Origin: Actinomycetes bacterium
GTDB taxonomy: Bacteria > Actinomycetota > Acidimicrobiia > Acidimicrobiales > Ilumatobacteraceae
Length of the DNA: 64,000 nt
Assembly (NCBI GenBank): GCA_025360105.1
Contig: JANYCT010000034.1
Span: 50,018-114,017 of the forward strand
Reading direction: 5' to 3'
Positions 1-10,366 of the stretch are shown in pieces; position 1 is the first letter of the stretch; every line of letters starts with the position of its first letter. A program made the translations under genes and the position numbers. The notes below the pieces were generated by a model. That model did not search any database and was not told the DNA's origin. It saw only the letters and a program-made list of their open reading frames with translations.

Positions 1-1
1 C

Positions 2-829
2 GGCGACGACTACGCCCATCTTGCCCTGCCCCCGCTCGAGCCGGGCATCCAGACCGGCTTCTGTCACAGCACAGGTGGCGGCTGGAGCACCACGTTCCTG
101 GCGCACGAGAGCCAACTGCATCATGTGCCGTTCGACATGAGCGACGAGGCAGCCGTCATGATCGAGCCCGCGGCCGGTGGCATTCACAGTGCGCTGCTGT
201 GCTGGCCGTCGCTGGTCGGTGTCGAGAACCCGATCGTGGCGGTGCTCGGTGCCGGAACCATGGGTCTGTGCGCCATTGCCGGACTGCGTCGTTACGTGCC
301 GGGCGTCAAGATCCTCGTCGGTGCGCGCTATCCCCATCAGCAATCGCTGGCGCACAGTATGGGTGCCGACATCGTGGTCGCTCCGGGCGAATTGGCGCGG
401 GCCGTTCGTCGCGAAATCGGTTGCCACGTGGTGGGCGACTACCTCAGCGGTGGGGCGCACGCCACCATCGACGCGGTAGGCAACAGCGGCTCGATCGCCA
501 CCTGCCTGCAGATCACCAAGCCTCGCGGCCGCGTCGTGCTGATGGGCATGCCGGCCGAGGTCACCGTGGATCTCACCGGCCTCTGGCACCGAGAGACCCA
601 GATCGTTGGCGCCTACACCTACGGCACCGAAACCCTGCCCGATGGTTCGCGGCGACGCACGTTCGACTTGGCCATGGACACCGTGGTTGCCTGCGACATG
701 GCCCGCATGGTGTCGGCCACCTACCCGCTCGATGATTACGAAGATGCCATTTCACACGCTGCCAGCGCCGGGCGCCGCGGCGCGGTGAAGGTGGCCTTCG
801 ATTTACGTTCCACGAAGGAGAAGCACTGA
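2..829 (+). CDS. Zinc-type alcohol dehydrogenase family protein (5' end missing)
   Basis: The frame is open from the window edge, so the N-terminus lies upstream. The visible 275 residues are the C-terminal two thirds of a medium-chain dehydrogenase: the end of the GroES-like domain with a conserved IEPAAGG segment, then a Rossmann fold with the nucleotide-binding motif VLGAGTMG and a late GRVVLMGMP strand. The family oxidises alcohols or polyols with NAD(P). Substrate and catalytic zinc ligands cannot be judged because the N-terminal part is absent. The stop codon shares one base with the start of the LarA-like gene downstream, so the two are probably translated as an operon. Confidence 0.8.
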   Translation, partial: GDDYAHLALPPLEPGIQTGFCHSTGGGWSTTFLAHESQLHHVPFDMSDEAAVMIEPAAGGIHSALLCWPSLVGVENPIVAVLGAGTMGLCAIAGLRRYVPGVKILVGARYPHQQSLAHSMGADIVVAPGELARAVRREIGCHVVGDYLSGGAHATIDAVGNSGSIATCLQITKPRGRVVLMGMPAEVTVDLTGLWHRETQIVGAYTYGTETLPDGSRRRTFDLAMDTVVACDMARMVSATYPLDDYEDAISHAASAGRRGAVKVAFDLRSTKEKH

Positions 830-2415
830 TGCCTCGCCCCGGATTTGTCCTCGAGGTGGACCGCAATACGCCACCGATCATGTTCTGGCGCGGCGAGGGT
901 TTCAGCCTCGAAAAGCTGCCCGCCGGACGTAGCCGAGTCATCTATGCACCGGAACCCGAGAAGGCGCTCGACGACATCGACGGCGCCATTCGCCATGCTC
1001 TGCTCAATCCGTACGACCACGACCCGCTGCCCGCACTCATGTTTCCCGGCATGAAGCTCACGATCGCATTCGACGATGTCAGCCTGCCACTCCCCCCGAT
1101 GCGCCGGCCCGATATCCGCCAACGCGTGATCGAAGCTGTGCTCGACATCGCAGCCGACGCCGGAGTCGACGACGTGCACATCATCGCCGCGCTCGCGCTG
1201 CACCGGCGCATGACCGAGGCTGAGTTGCGTCACGCCGTCGGTGACCGCGTCTATGACGCATTTGCCCCGCACGGGTTGCTGTACCAGCACGACGCCGAAG
1301 ACCCTGACGCGCTCGAATACCTCGGGGCCACGCCCCAAGGTGAAGACGTAGAGATCAACAAGCGCGCGGCCAACAGCGACCTGCTCGTGTACGTGAACAT
1401 CAACCTCGTCGCGATGGATGGCGGCTGGAAGAGCACGGCCACGGGACTCAGCAGCTACAAGAGTCTGCAGCATCATCACAATCCCAAGACCATGGAGGCC
1501 AGCCGCAGCTTCATGGATCAGCACAAGAGCGAGTTGCACAAGAGCAACTGGCGCATGGGCAAGGTGCTCGTGGACAGCGGCGTGAAGGTGTTCCAGATCG
1601 AGACCACGATGAACACCGACACGTTCCCCAAGCCGTTCGACTTCTTGTCCAAGCGCGAGTGGGAATGGAACGCAAAGGATCGCGCGAGTTTCATCGGCGT
1701 GTCGGCCGCGTTGAAGCGCACCCCGAACCGCATGGCGCGCAACATCTTCCACGGCATCGAAGCACCGCACCAGATGACCAGCGTGCAGGCTGGCGAGGTG
1801 GGTGCGGTACACAAGGTGACCACCGAAAACGTGTACCGCCAACAACTCGTCGAGGTGCAGGGCCAGACCGACATCCTCACGATGGGTATTCCCTACATCT
1901 GCCCCTACAACGTGAACTCGATCATGAATCCGATCCTGGTGATGTGCATGGGCTTGGGCTATCTCTTCAACATGTACCGCGGCATGCCGCTGGTGCGCGA
2001 GGGCGGCGTGGTGATCATGACGCATCCCACACCCATCGAGTTCAATCCAGTGCACCATCCGAGCTACATCGACTTTTTCGAACAGGTGCTCAGCGAGACC
2101 ACTGACCCGTATGTGATGAGTCAGAAGTATGAGAAGTCCTTTGCCGAAGACGAGTGGTACAAGCACCTCTATCGCACCGGCCACGCCTACCACGGCGTGC
2201 ACCCGTTCTACATGTGGTACTGGGGCAGCCACGGGATGCAGCATTGCAGCCGCGTGATCATCGTCGGCGGCGATGTGAAAGCCGTGCGCCGCCTTGGTTT
2301 CACGCCGGCCTCCACCATGGACGACGCGTTCGAGATTGCATCCGATGTGGTCGGCCGTACCCCCACCATCAGCCACCTGCACGCACCACCGCTCATGGTG
2401 TGCGACGTGAAATGA
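829..2415 (+). CDS. LarA-superfamily (lactate racemase-like, DUF2088) protein, divergent
   Basis: 528 residues, about 100 longer than typical LarA (about 420-430). The N-terminal half fits the LarA/DUF2088 fold: a DDV..LP segment at residues 82-87 where LarA has DDxTRP, and LALHRRMTEAEL at 122-133, which matches the ATGTHR region and keeps a histidine (H125). A GGWKSTATGL segment (residues 198-207) sits where LarA carries its cofactor-binding lysine (K201 here). The substrate-binding arginine of DDxTRP is absent and no PH precedes the GG..K segment. LarA enzymes use a nickel-pincer nucleotide to racemise or epimerise 2-hydroxy acids; no larB, larC or larE cofactor gene is visible here. The reaction is therefore unknown. 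The gene is coupled to the upstream dehydrogenase, and the acyltransferase follows after 10 bases. Confidence 0.7.
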   Translation: MPRPGFVLEVDRNTPPIMFWRGEGFSLEKLPAGRSRVIYAPEPEKALDDIDGAIRHALLNPYDHDPLPALMFPGMKLTIAFDDVSLPLPPMRRPDIRQRVIEAVLDIAADAGVDDVHIIAALALHRRMTEAELRHAVGDRVYDAFAPHGLLYQHDAEDPDALEYLGATPQGEDVEINKRAANSDLLVYVNINLVAMDGGWKSTATGLSSYKSLQHHHNPKTMEASRSFMDQHKSELHKSNWRMGKVLVDSGVKVFQIETTMNTDTFPKPFDFLSKREWEWNAKDRASFIGVSAALKRTPNRMARNIFHGIEAPHQMTSVQAGEVGAVHKVTTENVYRQQLVEVQGQTDILTMGIPYICPYNVNSIMNPILVMCMGLGYLFNMYRGMPLVREGGVVIMTHPTPIEFNPVHHPSYIDFFEQVLSETTDPYVMSQKYEKSFAEDEWYKHLYRTGHAYHGVHPFYMWYWGSHGMQHCSRVIIVGGDVKAVRRLGFTPASTMDDAFEIASDVVGRTPTISHLHAPPLMVCDVK

Positions 2416-2425
2416 GCCGTCTCTG

Positions 2426-3448
2426 ATGGGCAAGCGCGACGATGCCATTCGCAATGTCACCGGCATCCGCCGCGCCGCGCGCGCCGCTGGATACGTGGAG
2501 TCCGTTGTCAACAGGGCCTTCAAACCGGTGTCGTCGAAGGGCTTTCCGTATCGCAAGCCCAACGTGCCGCGCGGCGTGGTCGTGCCGCGCGAACCATCCA
2601 CGCTCGGTGCCGACTTCGAGACGGCGTGGGCGCGTAAATATCCCGCACGTCTCGGACGTGCGATGCTCACCCAGGGACCGATGCGTTGGCTCACCAAGGC
2701 CGTGGCCGCACCCACCGTGAAGGGCGCAGACCGACTTGAGGACCTGCGCATGCTCGAAACGCCACCGCCGCTCATCTTCACACCCAACCATCACAGCCAC
2801 CTCGATACCCCACTGTCGATTTATGCGATCCCCGAGCCATGGCGACACAAACTCGTAGTGGCTGCGGCCGCCGACTACTTCTTCACCACTCGCACCAAGG
2901 GCGGCGCCGCAGCGTTGGTCCTCAACGCGCTGCCCATCGATCGCGAAACCACCGGACGCAAGTCAGCCGATCAGATTCGCGATCTCATGGCCGATGGTTG
3001 GAGTCTGCTCATCTATCCCGAGGGTGGCCGCTCCCCCGACGGTTGGGGGCAGGACTTCAAGGGCGGGGCCGCGTATCTCTCTGCGCGCACCGGCGCCGCG
3101 GTCGTGCCGATGTTCATTGATGGCACCGGGCCGATCTACGGCAAGGGGATGAAGCGTCCCAAGCCGGGTCGCACCACGGTGGTGTTCGGCAGCCCGTTGC
3201 GCGCCGAACCCGACGAGAACACACGCCGGTTCAACGCCCGCATCGAGTCGGCGGTGATGTTGCTCGGCGACGAGACGCTCACCGACTACTGGACCGCGCG
3301 TCGCAACGCCGCATCGGGGGCCAGCCCGCGCCTCACCGGACCCGAATACAACAGTTGGCGGCGCGAGTGGGCGCTCGGCGAGCGTCGTCAACTCGGCGAT
3401 GCAGGTCTGCGTCGACGCCAGAAGCGCCGCTGGCCCGACATCGGCTGA
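2426..3448 (+). CDS. Lysophospholipid acyltransferase family protein (PlsC-like)
   Basis: 340 residues. The catalytic block NHHSHLD (the HX4D motif) is near residue 115, and the substrate-binding block YPEGGRSPDG is near residue 198, followed by the usual PMFIDGTG region. The family transfers acyl groups from acyl-CoA or acyl-ACP to lysophosphatidate or related lipids at the membrane. The protein is longer than the second PlsC homologue at 47.8 kb, with about 70 extra N-terminal residues. It is the third gene of a run with the dehydrogenase and the LarA-like gene, which suggests a lipid or hydroxy-acid-linked pathway (inference). No clear ribosome binding site precedes the ATG. Confidence 0.85.
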   Translation: MGKRDDAIRNVTGIRRAARAAGYVESVVNRAFKPVSSKGFPYRKPNVPRGVVVPREPSTLGADFETAWARKYPARLGRAMLTQGPMRWLTKAVAAPTVKGADRLEDLRMLETPPPLIFTPNHHSHLDTPLSIYAIPEPWRHKLVVAAAADYFFTTRTKGGAAALVLNALPIDRETTGRKSADQIRDLMADGWSLLIYPEGGRSPDGWGQDFKGGAAYLSARTGAAVVPMFIDGTGPIYGKGMKRPKPGRTTVVFGSPLRAEPDENTRRFNARIESAVMLLGDETLTDYWTARRNAASGASPRLTGPEYNSWRREWALGERRQLGDAGLRRRQKRRWPDIG

Positions 3449-3465
3449 CCTGCACCGATGTCTGC

Positions 3466-3506
3466 GTGAATGGTCAGCGCATGTGTACGTTGCGCTCAGC
3501 ATTCAC
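3466..3506. terminator. Bidirectional hairpin between convergent genes
   Basis: GTGAATG and CATTCAC (7 bp) enclose a second stem AGCGCA/TGCGCT with a 9-base loop. It lies between the convergent acyltransferase and LysM lipoprotein genes and has no U-run, as is common in high-GC actinobacteria. Confidence 0.55.
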
Positions 3507-3540
3507 CGACCCTCAGCAAAGCAGAACCTCCCCGTGTGGA

Positions 3541-4170
3541 CTAGCCGGTTTTGGTGGGGAGCTTGATCTTGAGGCCTTTGTAGATGAGGTGGTTGGCGTC
3601 GGCCCAACCGTTCACTGCGACGATCGCTGCGACGGTGGTGCCGTTCTTGGTCGCGATGCGCGACAGCGTGTCACCGTCGACAACGACGTAGGTGCCGCCG
3701 GCCGACGCGTTGACCGTAGTGGTGGTCTGCGTAGGCGTCGCTCGGGGCGCCGTTGTGGCGGTCGTCGAACCACCAGTCGAACCACCGGCTACTGGGGGAG
3801 TAGCTCCCGGCGGAATTTTGATCTTCAGCCCGGGGTAGATGAGGTGTGTCACTCCGTCGGCCCAGGTGTTGTAATCGGCAATACCCTGCGCGGTCACGCC
3901 GTACTTTTTGGCGATGCGCACAAGAATGTCGCCGGAGAGGACGGTGTATTCCTGCTCGCCGGCGACGGTCGCGGTGGGGTCGCCGGGCTGAGCCACCTGT
4001 GTCGTAGATGGCACAGTGCTGGTGAGAATGGGCACGGCGGTGATGTAGTCCGGAGCGCTCATTTTGATCGTGGTGACGGGCGATGCGCCGCTGCCGCCGC
4101 TGCTGCCGCATGCGGAGACGCCAACCACCGTCAGCGCGCTGACACCTATCAATAGAACTCGTGACTTCAT
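3541..4170 (-). CDS. LysM-domain lipoprotein (two LysM repeats)
   Basis: 209 residues. The N-terminus is a lipoprotein signal with a lipobox ending VSAC, so the mature protein should be lipid-anchored through that cysteine on the outer face of the membrane. Two LysM repeats follow, starting near YTVLSGDIL (about residue 75) and YVVVDGDTL (about residue 157). Each ends in the typical HLIYPGLKIKIP or HLIYKGLKIKLP segment, and a Thr/Gly/Ser-rich linker lies between them. LysM binds N-acetylglucosamine-containing glycans, so a peptidoglycan-binding surface protein is likely. There is no enzymatic domain. The gene is monocistronic and reads from a leaderless-type promoter. Confidence 0.85.
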   Translation of the reverse strand: MKSRVLLIGVSALTVVGVSACGSSGGSGASPVTTIKMSAPDYITAVPILTSTVPSTTQVAQPGDPTATVAGEQEYTVLSGDILVRIAKKYGVTAQGIADYNTWADGVTHLIYPGLKIKIPPGATPPVAGGSTGGSTTATTAPRATPTQTTTTVNASAGGTYVVVDGDTLSRIATKNGTTVAAIVAVNGWADANHLIYKGLKIKLPTKTG

Positions 4171-4177
4171 GGGCGAG

Positions 4178-4183
4178 AGTTTA
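4178..4183 (-). promoter_or_regulatory. -10 box TAAACT of the LysM lipoprotein gene
   Basis: TAAACT ends 7 bases before the ATG, so the transcript probably starts at or next to the start codon (leaderless). Confidence 0.55.
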
Positions 4184-4230
4184 GGGCTCTGGTCGCCGAA
4201 AGGGCAGTCACCACAGACCGAGCAGCCTGC

Positions 4231-5682
4231 TCACGCAAGCGGACGGGTACTTGCGAGCACGGGCGACGGCAGATGGGTCTCGCCCATCAGATACCGATCT
4301 ACGCTCGCCGCAGCGGCGCGGCCCTCGGCGATGGCCCACACGATGAGGCTCTGGCCGCGGCCCATGTCGCCGGCCACAAATACCCCGGGGACCGCTGACA
4401 CGAACTCGTCGCTACGACCAAGGTTGCCGCGTTCGTCGAACGTGACGCCGAGCTGATCGAGCCACGAACCCTTCGCGGGACCGACGAAGCCGAGCGCAAG
4501 GAACACCAGATCGGCGGGCAGTTCGCGATCGGTGCCTTCGATCTTGGTGAACTTGCCACCCACCATCTCGACCTCGTGAATCAGCAGCGCACGCACATTG
4601 CCGTTCTCATCGCCGAGGAACCGCTCGGTGTTCACACTGAAGACGCGCTCGCCTCCCTCTTCGTGCGCAGACGATGCACGCAGAATGAGGCTCCATTGCG
4701 GCCACGGGTTCTCGGCGCCGCGTACCTCAGGCGGCTGCGGCATGATCTCGAGCTGCGTCACCGATGCCGCACCTTGACGGTGTGACGTGCCCAGGCAATC
4801 AGCCCCCGTATCGCCGCCGCCGATGATGACCACGTGCTTACCAGAGGCATCGATGGCCGCTGATTCGGAATCGCCCTGCTGGACTCGATTGGCCAACGGC
4901 AAGAACTCCATGGCCTGATAGATACCAGAGAGTTCGCGTCCGGGAATCGGAAGATCGCGCCACGCCGTCGCACCGCAGGCGAGCACCAATGCGTCGTTCA
5001 TGGCCAACAACACATCGATGTCGATGTTCTCACCAACGCCAGCATTGGTGCGGAACTCCGTGCCCTCGGCCTCCATCTGTTCGATGCGACGATCGAGGTG
5101 GCGCTTTTCCATCTTGAACTCGGGGATGCCGTAACGCAGTAGCCCACCGATGCGGTCGGCACGCTCGAGCACCACAACATCGTGGCCCGCGCGCGTGAGC
5201 TGTTGAGCGCTGGCCAAGCCTGCGGGGCCCGAACCGATCACGACGACGCGCTTGCCCGTCTTCACCGACGGTAACTGCGGCGTGACCCAGCCTTCATCCC
5301 ACGCGCGGTTGATGATTTCCACCTCGACCTGCTTGATGGCGACCGCGTCGGCGTTGATGCCAAGCACGCATGCCGACTCGCACGGCGCCGGGCACAGACG
5401 ACCGGTGAACTCGGGGAAGTTGTTCGTGGCGTGCAGTCGGTCGATCGCGTCGCGCCAGTGGTCGCGATAGACGAGGTCATTCCAGTCGGGGATCAGGTTG
5501 CCGAGCGGGCAGCCGTTGTTGCAGAACGGAATGCCACAGTCCATGCAACGTCCGGCCTGCAGCTTCAGATGTTCGACGTCGAAGGGTTCGTAGACCTCGT
5601 TCCAGTCGCGCAGGCGCACAGGCACCGCACGACGGGTCGGCGTCTCGCGCGGCCACTTCATGAATCCAGTTGCCTCACCCAT
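4231..5682 (-). CDS. gltD: Glutamate synthase (NADPH) small subunit
   Basis: 483 residues. GltD passes electrons from NADPH through FAD and iron-sulfur centres to GltB, for glutamate formation from 2-oxoglutarate and glutamine. Visible marks are the N-terminal cysteine clusters CMDCGIPFC and CPAPCESAC, the FAD motif VIGSGPAGLAS, and the second dinucleotide motif IIGGGDTGADC. The frame is open further upstream, but the ATG at 5682 ([10 protein letters not shown]) is the right start: it overlaps the gltB stop codon by one base (TGATG) and matches family N-termini. Confidence 0.96.
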   Translation of the reverse strand: MGEATGFMKWPRETPTRRAVPVRLRDWNEVYEPFDVEHLKLQAGRCMDCGIPFCNNGCPLGNLIPDWNDLVYRDHWRDAIDRLHATNNFPEFTGRLCPAPCESACVLGINADAVAIKQVEVEIINRAWDEGWVTPQLPSVKTGKRVVVIGSGPAGLASAQQLTRAGHDVVVLERADRIGGLLRYGIPEFKMEKRHLDRRIEQMEAEGTEFRTNAGVGENIDIDVLLAMNDALVLACGATAWRDLPIPGRELSGIYQAMEFLPLANRVQQGDSESAAIDASGKHVVIIGGGDTGADCLGTSHRQGAASVTQLEIMPQPPEVRGAENPWPQWSLILRASSAHEEGGERVFSVNTERFLGDENGNVRALLIHEVEMVGGKFTKIEGTDRELPADLVFLALGFVGPAKGSWLDQLGVTFDERGNLGRSDEFVSAVPGVFVAGDMGRGQSLIVWAIAEGRAAAASVDRYLMGETHLPSPVLASTRPLA

Positions 5683-8600
5683 CACACACTCTCCATCACA
5701 CGCGCGTTGGTTTCGTCTTCGGTCAGGCCCTCGGCGCGCGATTCGCGGATGACTCCGAGCACTCGCTTGTAGTCGCGGGGCATCACTTTGCGGAACTGCG
5801 CTGCCGCACCGGGCCATGCATCGACGAGGCCCGCTGCAACTGGCGACTGGGTGAGATCGCGATGACGCGTCACGATGTCGAGGAGGAACGCCGTGTCGTC
5901 GTCGTCGAGCGACTCGAGGTCGACCATGTCACCGTTCACCAATGCTGCAAACGTCTCATTCGGGTCATACACGTAGGCGATGCCGCCGCTCATACCCGCC
6001 GCGAAGTTGCGCCCAGTGGCCCCGAGGACAACCACGCGGCCACCTGTCATGTACTCGCATCCGTGATCGCCGATGCCCTCAACGACTGCGGTGGCACCGG
6101 AGTTGCGCACGCAGAATCGTTCACCGACGACGCCGCGCAGGAAGATCTCCCCGCTCGTCGCGCCGTAGCCGATCACGTTGCCCGCGATCACGTTGTTCTC
6201 CGCCGCGAACGTGGCCCGACGATCGGGGGCCACGATGATGCGACCGCCGCTGAGCCCCTTACCGACGTAGTCGTTGGCGTCACCCTCGAGGCGCAGCTCG
6301 ATGCCTGCAGGAACGAAGGCACCAAAGCTCTGGCCTGCCGAGCCGCGAAACTGGATCGCGATCGTGCCGTCGGCCAAGCCGTTGCCGCCCCACGCCTTGG
6401 TGACGGCCGCGCCGAGCATCGTGCCAACGGTGCGGTTCACGTTGTGGATCTGCATCGCGAACGACACCGGATGGCCATCCTGCAGGGCGGGCGCCGACTG
6501 CGCGATGAGCTGCTGATCAAGGGCAATGCCGAGCCCATGGTCCTGCGCCACGGAGTGGTGCAACGTCTGCCCGTAACGATTCTGCGGCACCGCCAGGATC
6601 GGGCTGATGTCGAGCCCGGCGGCCTTCCAATGCGAGATCGCAGCTCGCGTATCGAGCATTTCGACGTGACCGATCATCTCGGTCATTGTGCGGAACCCGA
6701 GCTGGGCCATCAGCTCGCGCACCTCTTCGGCGATGAACTGCATGAAGTTGACCACGAACTCCGGCTTGCCACTGAACTTGGCGCGCAGCTCGGGATTCTG
6801 CGTGGCCACGCCCACCGGGCAGGTGTCGAGATGGCATACGCGCATCATCACGCAACCACTCACCACGAGTGGCGCAGTGGCAAAGCCGAACTCCTCGGCA
6901 CCGAGCAGCGCTGCTACGACCACGTCGCGACCGGTCTTGAGCTGACCATCAGTCTGCACCACGATGCGATCGCGAAGGCCGTTGAGCAACAACGTCTGCT
7001 GGGTTTCGGCCAGACCGAGTTCCCATGGTCCACCGGCGTGCTTGAGCGACGTGAGCGGCGACGCACCCGTGCCGCCGTCGTGACCACTGATCAGCACCAC
7101 ATCGGCCTTGGCCTTGCTCACGCCGGCGGCCACAGTGCCCACGCCCATCTCGGCCACGAGCTTTACGTGCACGCGAGCCGCCGGGTTTGCGTTCTTCAGG
7201 TCATGGATGAGCTGCTTGAGATCTTCGATGGAGTAGATGTCGTGGTGCGGCGGCGGACTGATCAGGCCGACGCCCGGCGTGCTGTGTCGGGTCTTGGCGA
7301 TCCACGGATACACCTTGTGGCCGGGCAGCTGACCGCCCTCACCGGGCTTTGCACCCTGGGCCATCTTGATCTGAATGTCGTCGGCGTTCACCAAGTACTC
7401 GCTGGTGACACCGAAGCGCCCGCTCGCGACCTGCTTGATACTGCTGCGCCGCCGTGGATCAACGAGTCGGTCGCTGTCCTCTCCACCCTCACCTGTGTTG
7501 CTCTTCGCACCGATCGAGTTCATTGCGATGGCGAGCGTCTCATGGGCTTCGGCGCTGATGCTGCCGTAGCTCATCGCGCCCGTCGAGAACCGCTTCACGA
7601 TCTCGTCCACGGATTCGACCTCGTCGATGGGTACAGGAGTGCGATCACCGGGGGCGAACTCGAACAGGCCACGCAACGTCGCCAGCTTCTTGGACTGGTC
7701 GTCGATCAAGTTGGTGTACTGCTTGAAGATGTCGTAGCGCTTGGCGCGGGTGGCGTGTTGCAGCTTGAAGACCGTCTCGGGATTGAACAAGTGCACCTCG
7801 CCCTCGCGGCGCCACTGGTATTCGCCTCCGAGTTCGAGCTTGCGATGGGCACGCTCCTCGGGACGGGTGGGGTGTGCATGCGCGTGTCGCGCCGCAACCT
7901 CCATCGTGACCTCGTCGATGCCGATACCGCCGAGACGGCTTACCGTGCCGGTGAAGTATTCGTCGACGAGCTCGTGCCCCAGACCGATGGCCTCGAAGAT
8001 CTGCGCGCCGGTGTAGGACGCAACGGTGCTGACACCCATCTTCGACATCACCTTCAGTACGCCCTTGCCACTGGCCTTGATGAAGTTCTTGACCGCCTTG
8101 TGCGGGTCCATCCCGCCGAGACCGTTGAGGTCTTCGCGGATCATGTCCTCAATGGATTCGAACGCGAGATACGGGTTGATCGCGCCTGCGCCATAGCCCA
8201 CGAGCAGCGCCATGTGATGCACCTCGCGGGCATCGCCACATTCCACCACGAGGCCCACCTGGGTCCGGGTCTTCTCGCGAATGAGGTGATGGTGCACCGC
8301 TGCAGTGAGCAGCAGCGACGGAATGGGCGCAAGCACCTCGTCACCATTGCGGTCGCTGAGCACAATGATGCGCGCCCCGTCGGCGATCGCGCGGCTGGCC
8401 TCGGAACGAATGGCATCGAGTGCCCGACGCAATGCCAGGCCGCCGCCGGCGACGCGGTAGAGGCCGCTGATGGTCACCGACTTCAACTGCGGGTGCGCGT
8501 CGTCATCGTTGATGTGCACGATCTTGGCGAGCTCGTCGTTGTCGATCACGGGGAACGGCAACACCAACTGGCAGCAGCTCTCGGGTCCGGGCTCGAGCAG

Positions 8601-10241
8601 GTTGTGCTCGGGCCCCACGGTGGAGCCCACCGCGGTGACGACCTCTTCGCGGATCGCGTCGAGCGGCGGGTTGGTGACCTGTGCGAACAACTGCTGGAAG
8701 TAGTCGAAGATCAATCGCGGCCGCTCGCTGAGCACCGCAATGGGCGTATCGGTGCCCATCGACCCGAGCGGCTCGGCGCCCGCCTTGGCCATTGGCGCCA
8801 CGATGATCTTGAGCTCTTCGTGGGTGTAGCCGAACACCTGCTGACGACGCAACACACTCATGTGACTGAACTCGACATGCTCGTGATCGGGTAGATCGCC
8901 CAACTCCACGAGGCCCGCGTCGAGCCACTCTTGGTAGGGATGCTCCGTGGCCAACGTGGACTTGATCTCGTCATCTTCGACGATGCGACCCTTGGCGGTG
9001 TCCACCAAGAACATTCGGCCCGGCTGGAGCCGGCCCTTCTTTACGATGCGCGCTGGATCGATGTCGATCACGCCGGTCTCACTGGCGAGCACCACGAGAT
9101 CGTCGTCGGTCACCCAGTAACGGCCCGGCCGCAACCCGTTGCGGTCAAGCACCGCGCCGATGACTGTGCCGTCGGTGAACGCAACGCTGGCGGGACCATC
9201 CCACGGCTCCATCAGGGATGAGTGGAAGCGATAGAACGCCCGCTTGGCGGGGTCCATGATGTCGTTGTTCTCCCACGCCTCAGGGATCATCATCAACATC
9301 GCATGTGGCAGCGAACGGCCACCGAGGTGCAGCAGTTCGAGCACCTCATCGAAGCTCGCCGAATCGGATCCACCGGGTGTGCAGATCGGAAAGGCACGTT
9401 CGAGACCCGGCAGATGGCCACTGCTCACGAGCGCCTCGCGCGTGCGCATCCAGTTGCGGTTGCCCTGCACGGTGTTGATCTCGCCGTTGTGGGCGATGTA
9501 GCGATACGGGTGCGCGAGTGGCCACGACGGGAATGTGTTCGTGCTAAAGCGACTGTGCACGAGGGCGAGCGCACTCTCGACGCGCTGATCGGCGAGATCG
9601 GGGAAGAACATCGCCAACTGTGGTGTGGTGAACATGCCCTTGTAGATCAGCGTCCTGCTCGACAACGAGGGAAAGTACGTGCTGTGTTCGCTCGGCAGCT
9701 CGTGCTCGATGCGCTTACGTGCCACGAACACACGGCGGTCCAGATCGATGCCTGACGCCGGGGTATCGACGCTCGCATCGGTGAGGAACAGTTGCTTGAA
9801 GCTCGGCATCACCTCGCGGGCGCTGGCACCGAGACAAGCGGGAGAGATCGGCACCTCGCGCCAGCCGATCGTGCGCAGGCCTTCCTGCCCGGCAATCTCT
9901 GAGATAGACGCCATCGCCTTTGCGGCGTCCGCTGGATCGGCAGGCAAGAAGGCGAGACCCACTGCGTATTGGCCCACGGGCGGCAGGTCGAACCCAGCCA
10001 CGGCGCGCAGGAACGCATCGGGGATCTGAATCAGGATGCCGGCGCCGTCGCCGGTGTCTGCCTCGGCACCGGTGGCACCACGGTGCTCCATGTTGCACAG
10101 GGCGCCGATGCCCATCGCAACGATGGCGCGGCTGGGCACACCATTGATGTTCGCAACGAACGAGACGCCACAGGCATCGTGTTCGAACCGCGGGTCATAC
10201 AGCCCTGAGGGCGCGGGGTAATTGTTGTGCATCGTCCACAT
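5682..10241 (-). CDS. gltB: Glutamate synthase (NADPH) large subunit
   Basis: 1519 residues, the usual length for the alpha subunit. The order is an N-terminal class II glutamine amidotransferase domain, a central domain, the FMN-binding synthase domain and the C-terminal beta-helix. The first catalytic residue after propeptide cleavage is Cys24 (HDACGV). The [3Fe-4S] cysteines are in the segment CHLDTCPVG. The enzyme makes two glutamates from glutamine and 2-oxoglutarate using electrons from GltD. An alternative start lies three codons downstream (MHNNYPAP). The gene is transcribed from the -35/-10 pair just upstream and is coupled to gltD. Confidence 0.97.
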   Translation of the reverse strand: MWTMHNNYPAPSGLYDPRFEHDACGVSFVANINGVPSRAIVAMGIGALCNMEHRGATGAEADTGDGAGILIQIPDAFLRAVAGFDLPPVGQYAVGLAFLPADPADAAKAMASISEIAGQEGLRTIGWREVPISPACLGASAREVMPSFKQLFLTDASVDTPASGIDLDRRVFVARKRIEHELPSEHSTYFPSLSSRTLIYKGMFTTPQLAMFFPDLADQRVESALALVHSRFSTNTFPSWPLAHPYRYIAHNGEINTVQGNRNWMRTREALVSSGHLPGLERAFPICTPGGSDSASFDEVLELLHLGGRSLPHAMLMMIPEAWENNDIMDPAKRAFYRFHSSLMEPWDGPASVAFTDGTVIGAVLDRNGLRPGRYWVTDDDLVVLASETGVIDIDPARIVKKGRLQPGRMFLVDTAKGRIVEDDEIKSTLATEHPYQEWLDAGLVELGDLPDHEHVEFSHMSVLRRQQVFGYTHEELKIIVAPMAKAGAEPLGSMGTDTPIAVLSERPRLIFDYFQQLFAQVTNPPLDAIREEVVTAVGSTVGPEHNLLEPGPESCCQLVLPFPVIDNDELAKIVHINDDDAHPQLKSVTISGLYRVAGGGLALRRALDAIRSEASRAIADGARIIVLSDRNGDEVLAPIPSLLLTAAVHHHLIREKTRTQVGLVVECGDAREVHHMALLVGYGAGAINPYLAFESIEDMIREDLNGLGGMDPHKAVKNFIKASGKGVLKVMSKMGVSTVASYTGAQIFEAIGLGHELVDEYFTGTVSRLGGIGIDEVTMEVAARHAHAHPTRPEERAHRKLELGGEYQWRREGEVHLFNPETVFKLQHATRAKRYDIFKQYTNLIDDQSKKLATLRGLFEFAPGDRTPVPIDEVESVDEIVKRFSTGAMSYGSISAEAHETLAIAMNSIGAKSNTGEGGEDSDRLVDPRRRSSIKQVASGRFGVTSEYLVNADDIQIKMAQGAKPGEGGQLPGHKVYPWIAKTRHSTPGVGLISPPPHHDIYSIEDLKQLIHDLKNANPAARVHVKLVAEMGVGTVAAGVSKAKADVVLISGHDGGTGASPLTSLKHAGGPWELGLAETQQTLLLNGLRDRIVVQTDGQLKTGRDVVVAALLGAEEFGFATAPLVVSGCVMMRVCHLDTCPVGVATQNPELRAKFSGKPEFVVNFMQFIAEEVRELMAQLGFRTMTEMIGHVEMLDTRAAISHWKAAGLDISPILAVPQNRYGQTLHHSVAQDHGLGIALDQQLIAQSAPALQDGHPVSFAMQIHNVNRTVGTMLGAAVTKAWGGNGLADGTIAIQFRGSAGQSFGAFVPAGIELRLEGDANDYVGKGLSGGRIIVAPDRRATFAAENNVIAGNVIGYGATSGEIFLRGVVGERFCVRNSGATAVVEGIGDHGCEYMTGGRVVVLGATGRNFAAGMSGGIAYVYDPNETFAALVNGDMVDLESLDDDDTAFLLDIVTRHRDLTQSPVAAGLVDAWPGAAAQFRKVMPRDYKRVLGVIRESRAEGLTEDETNARVMESV

Positions 10242-10303
10242 CCACTGAAGTCGGTTTGGCTTGGTGGACGCTCGGGACGACGCTGGCCCGAACGGTCACC
10301 GCA

Positions 10304-10333
10304 ATGTTACGGGACCGCGCGGACTTTCACCAA
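10304..10333 (-). promoter_or_regulatory. Promoter of gltBD (TTGGTG - 18 - TAACAT)
   Basis: On the minus strand, TTGGTG (10328-10333) and TAACAT (10304-10309) are 18 bases apart and lie about 65 bases upstream of the gltB start. This gives a normal 5' leader, unlike the leaderless genes around it. Confidence 0.45.
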
Positions 10334-10346
10334 TCAATTTCTCAGT

Positions 10347-10360
10347 CGGCTTGTGAGCCG
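10347..10360 (-). terminator. Small hairpin after the enoyl-CoA hydratase gene
   Basis: CGGCT-TGTG-AGCCG forms a 5-bp stem a few bases after the stop codon and before the gltB promoter. It is short and has no U-run, so it is only a weak terminator candidate. Confidence 0.3.
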
Positions 10361-10366
10361 GAAGGG

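Noticed and set aside
736..2787. 683-codon open frame on the minus strand
   Set aside because: Antisense of the LarA-like gene, with low-complexity composition.
5670..8894. 1074-codon open frame on the plus strand
   Set aside because: Antisense of gltB; an artefact of the high GC in third codon positions. The protein is rich in His, Arg and Asp and has no recognisable motif.
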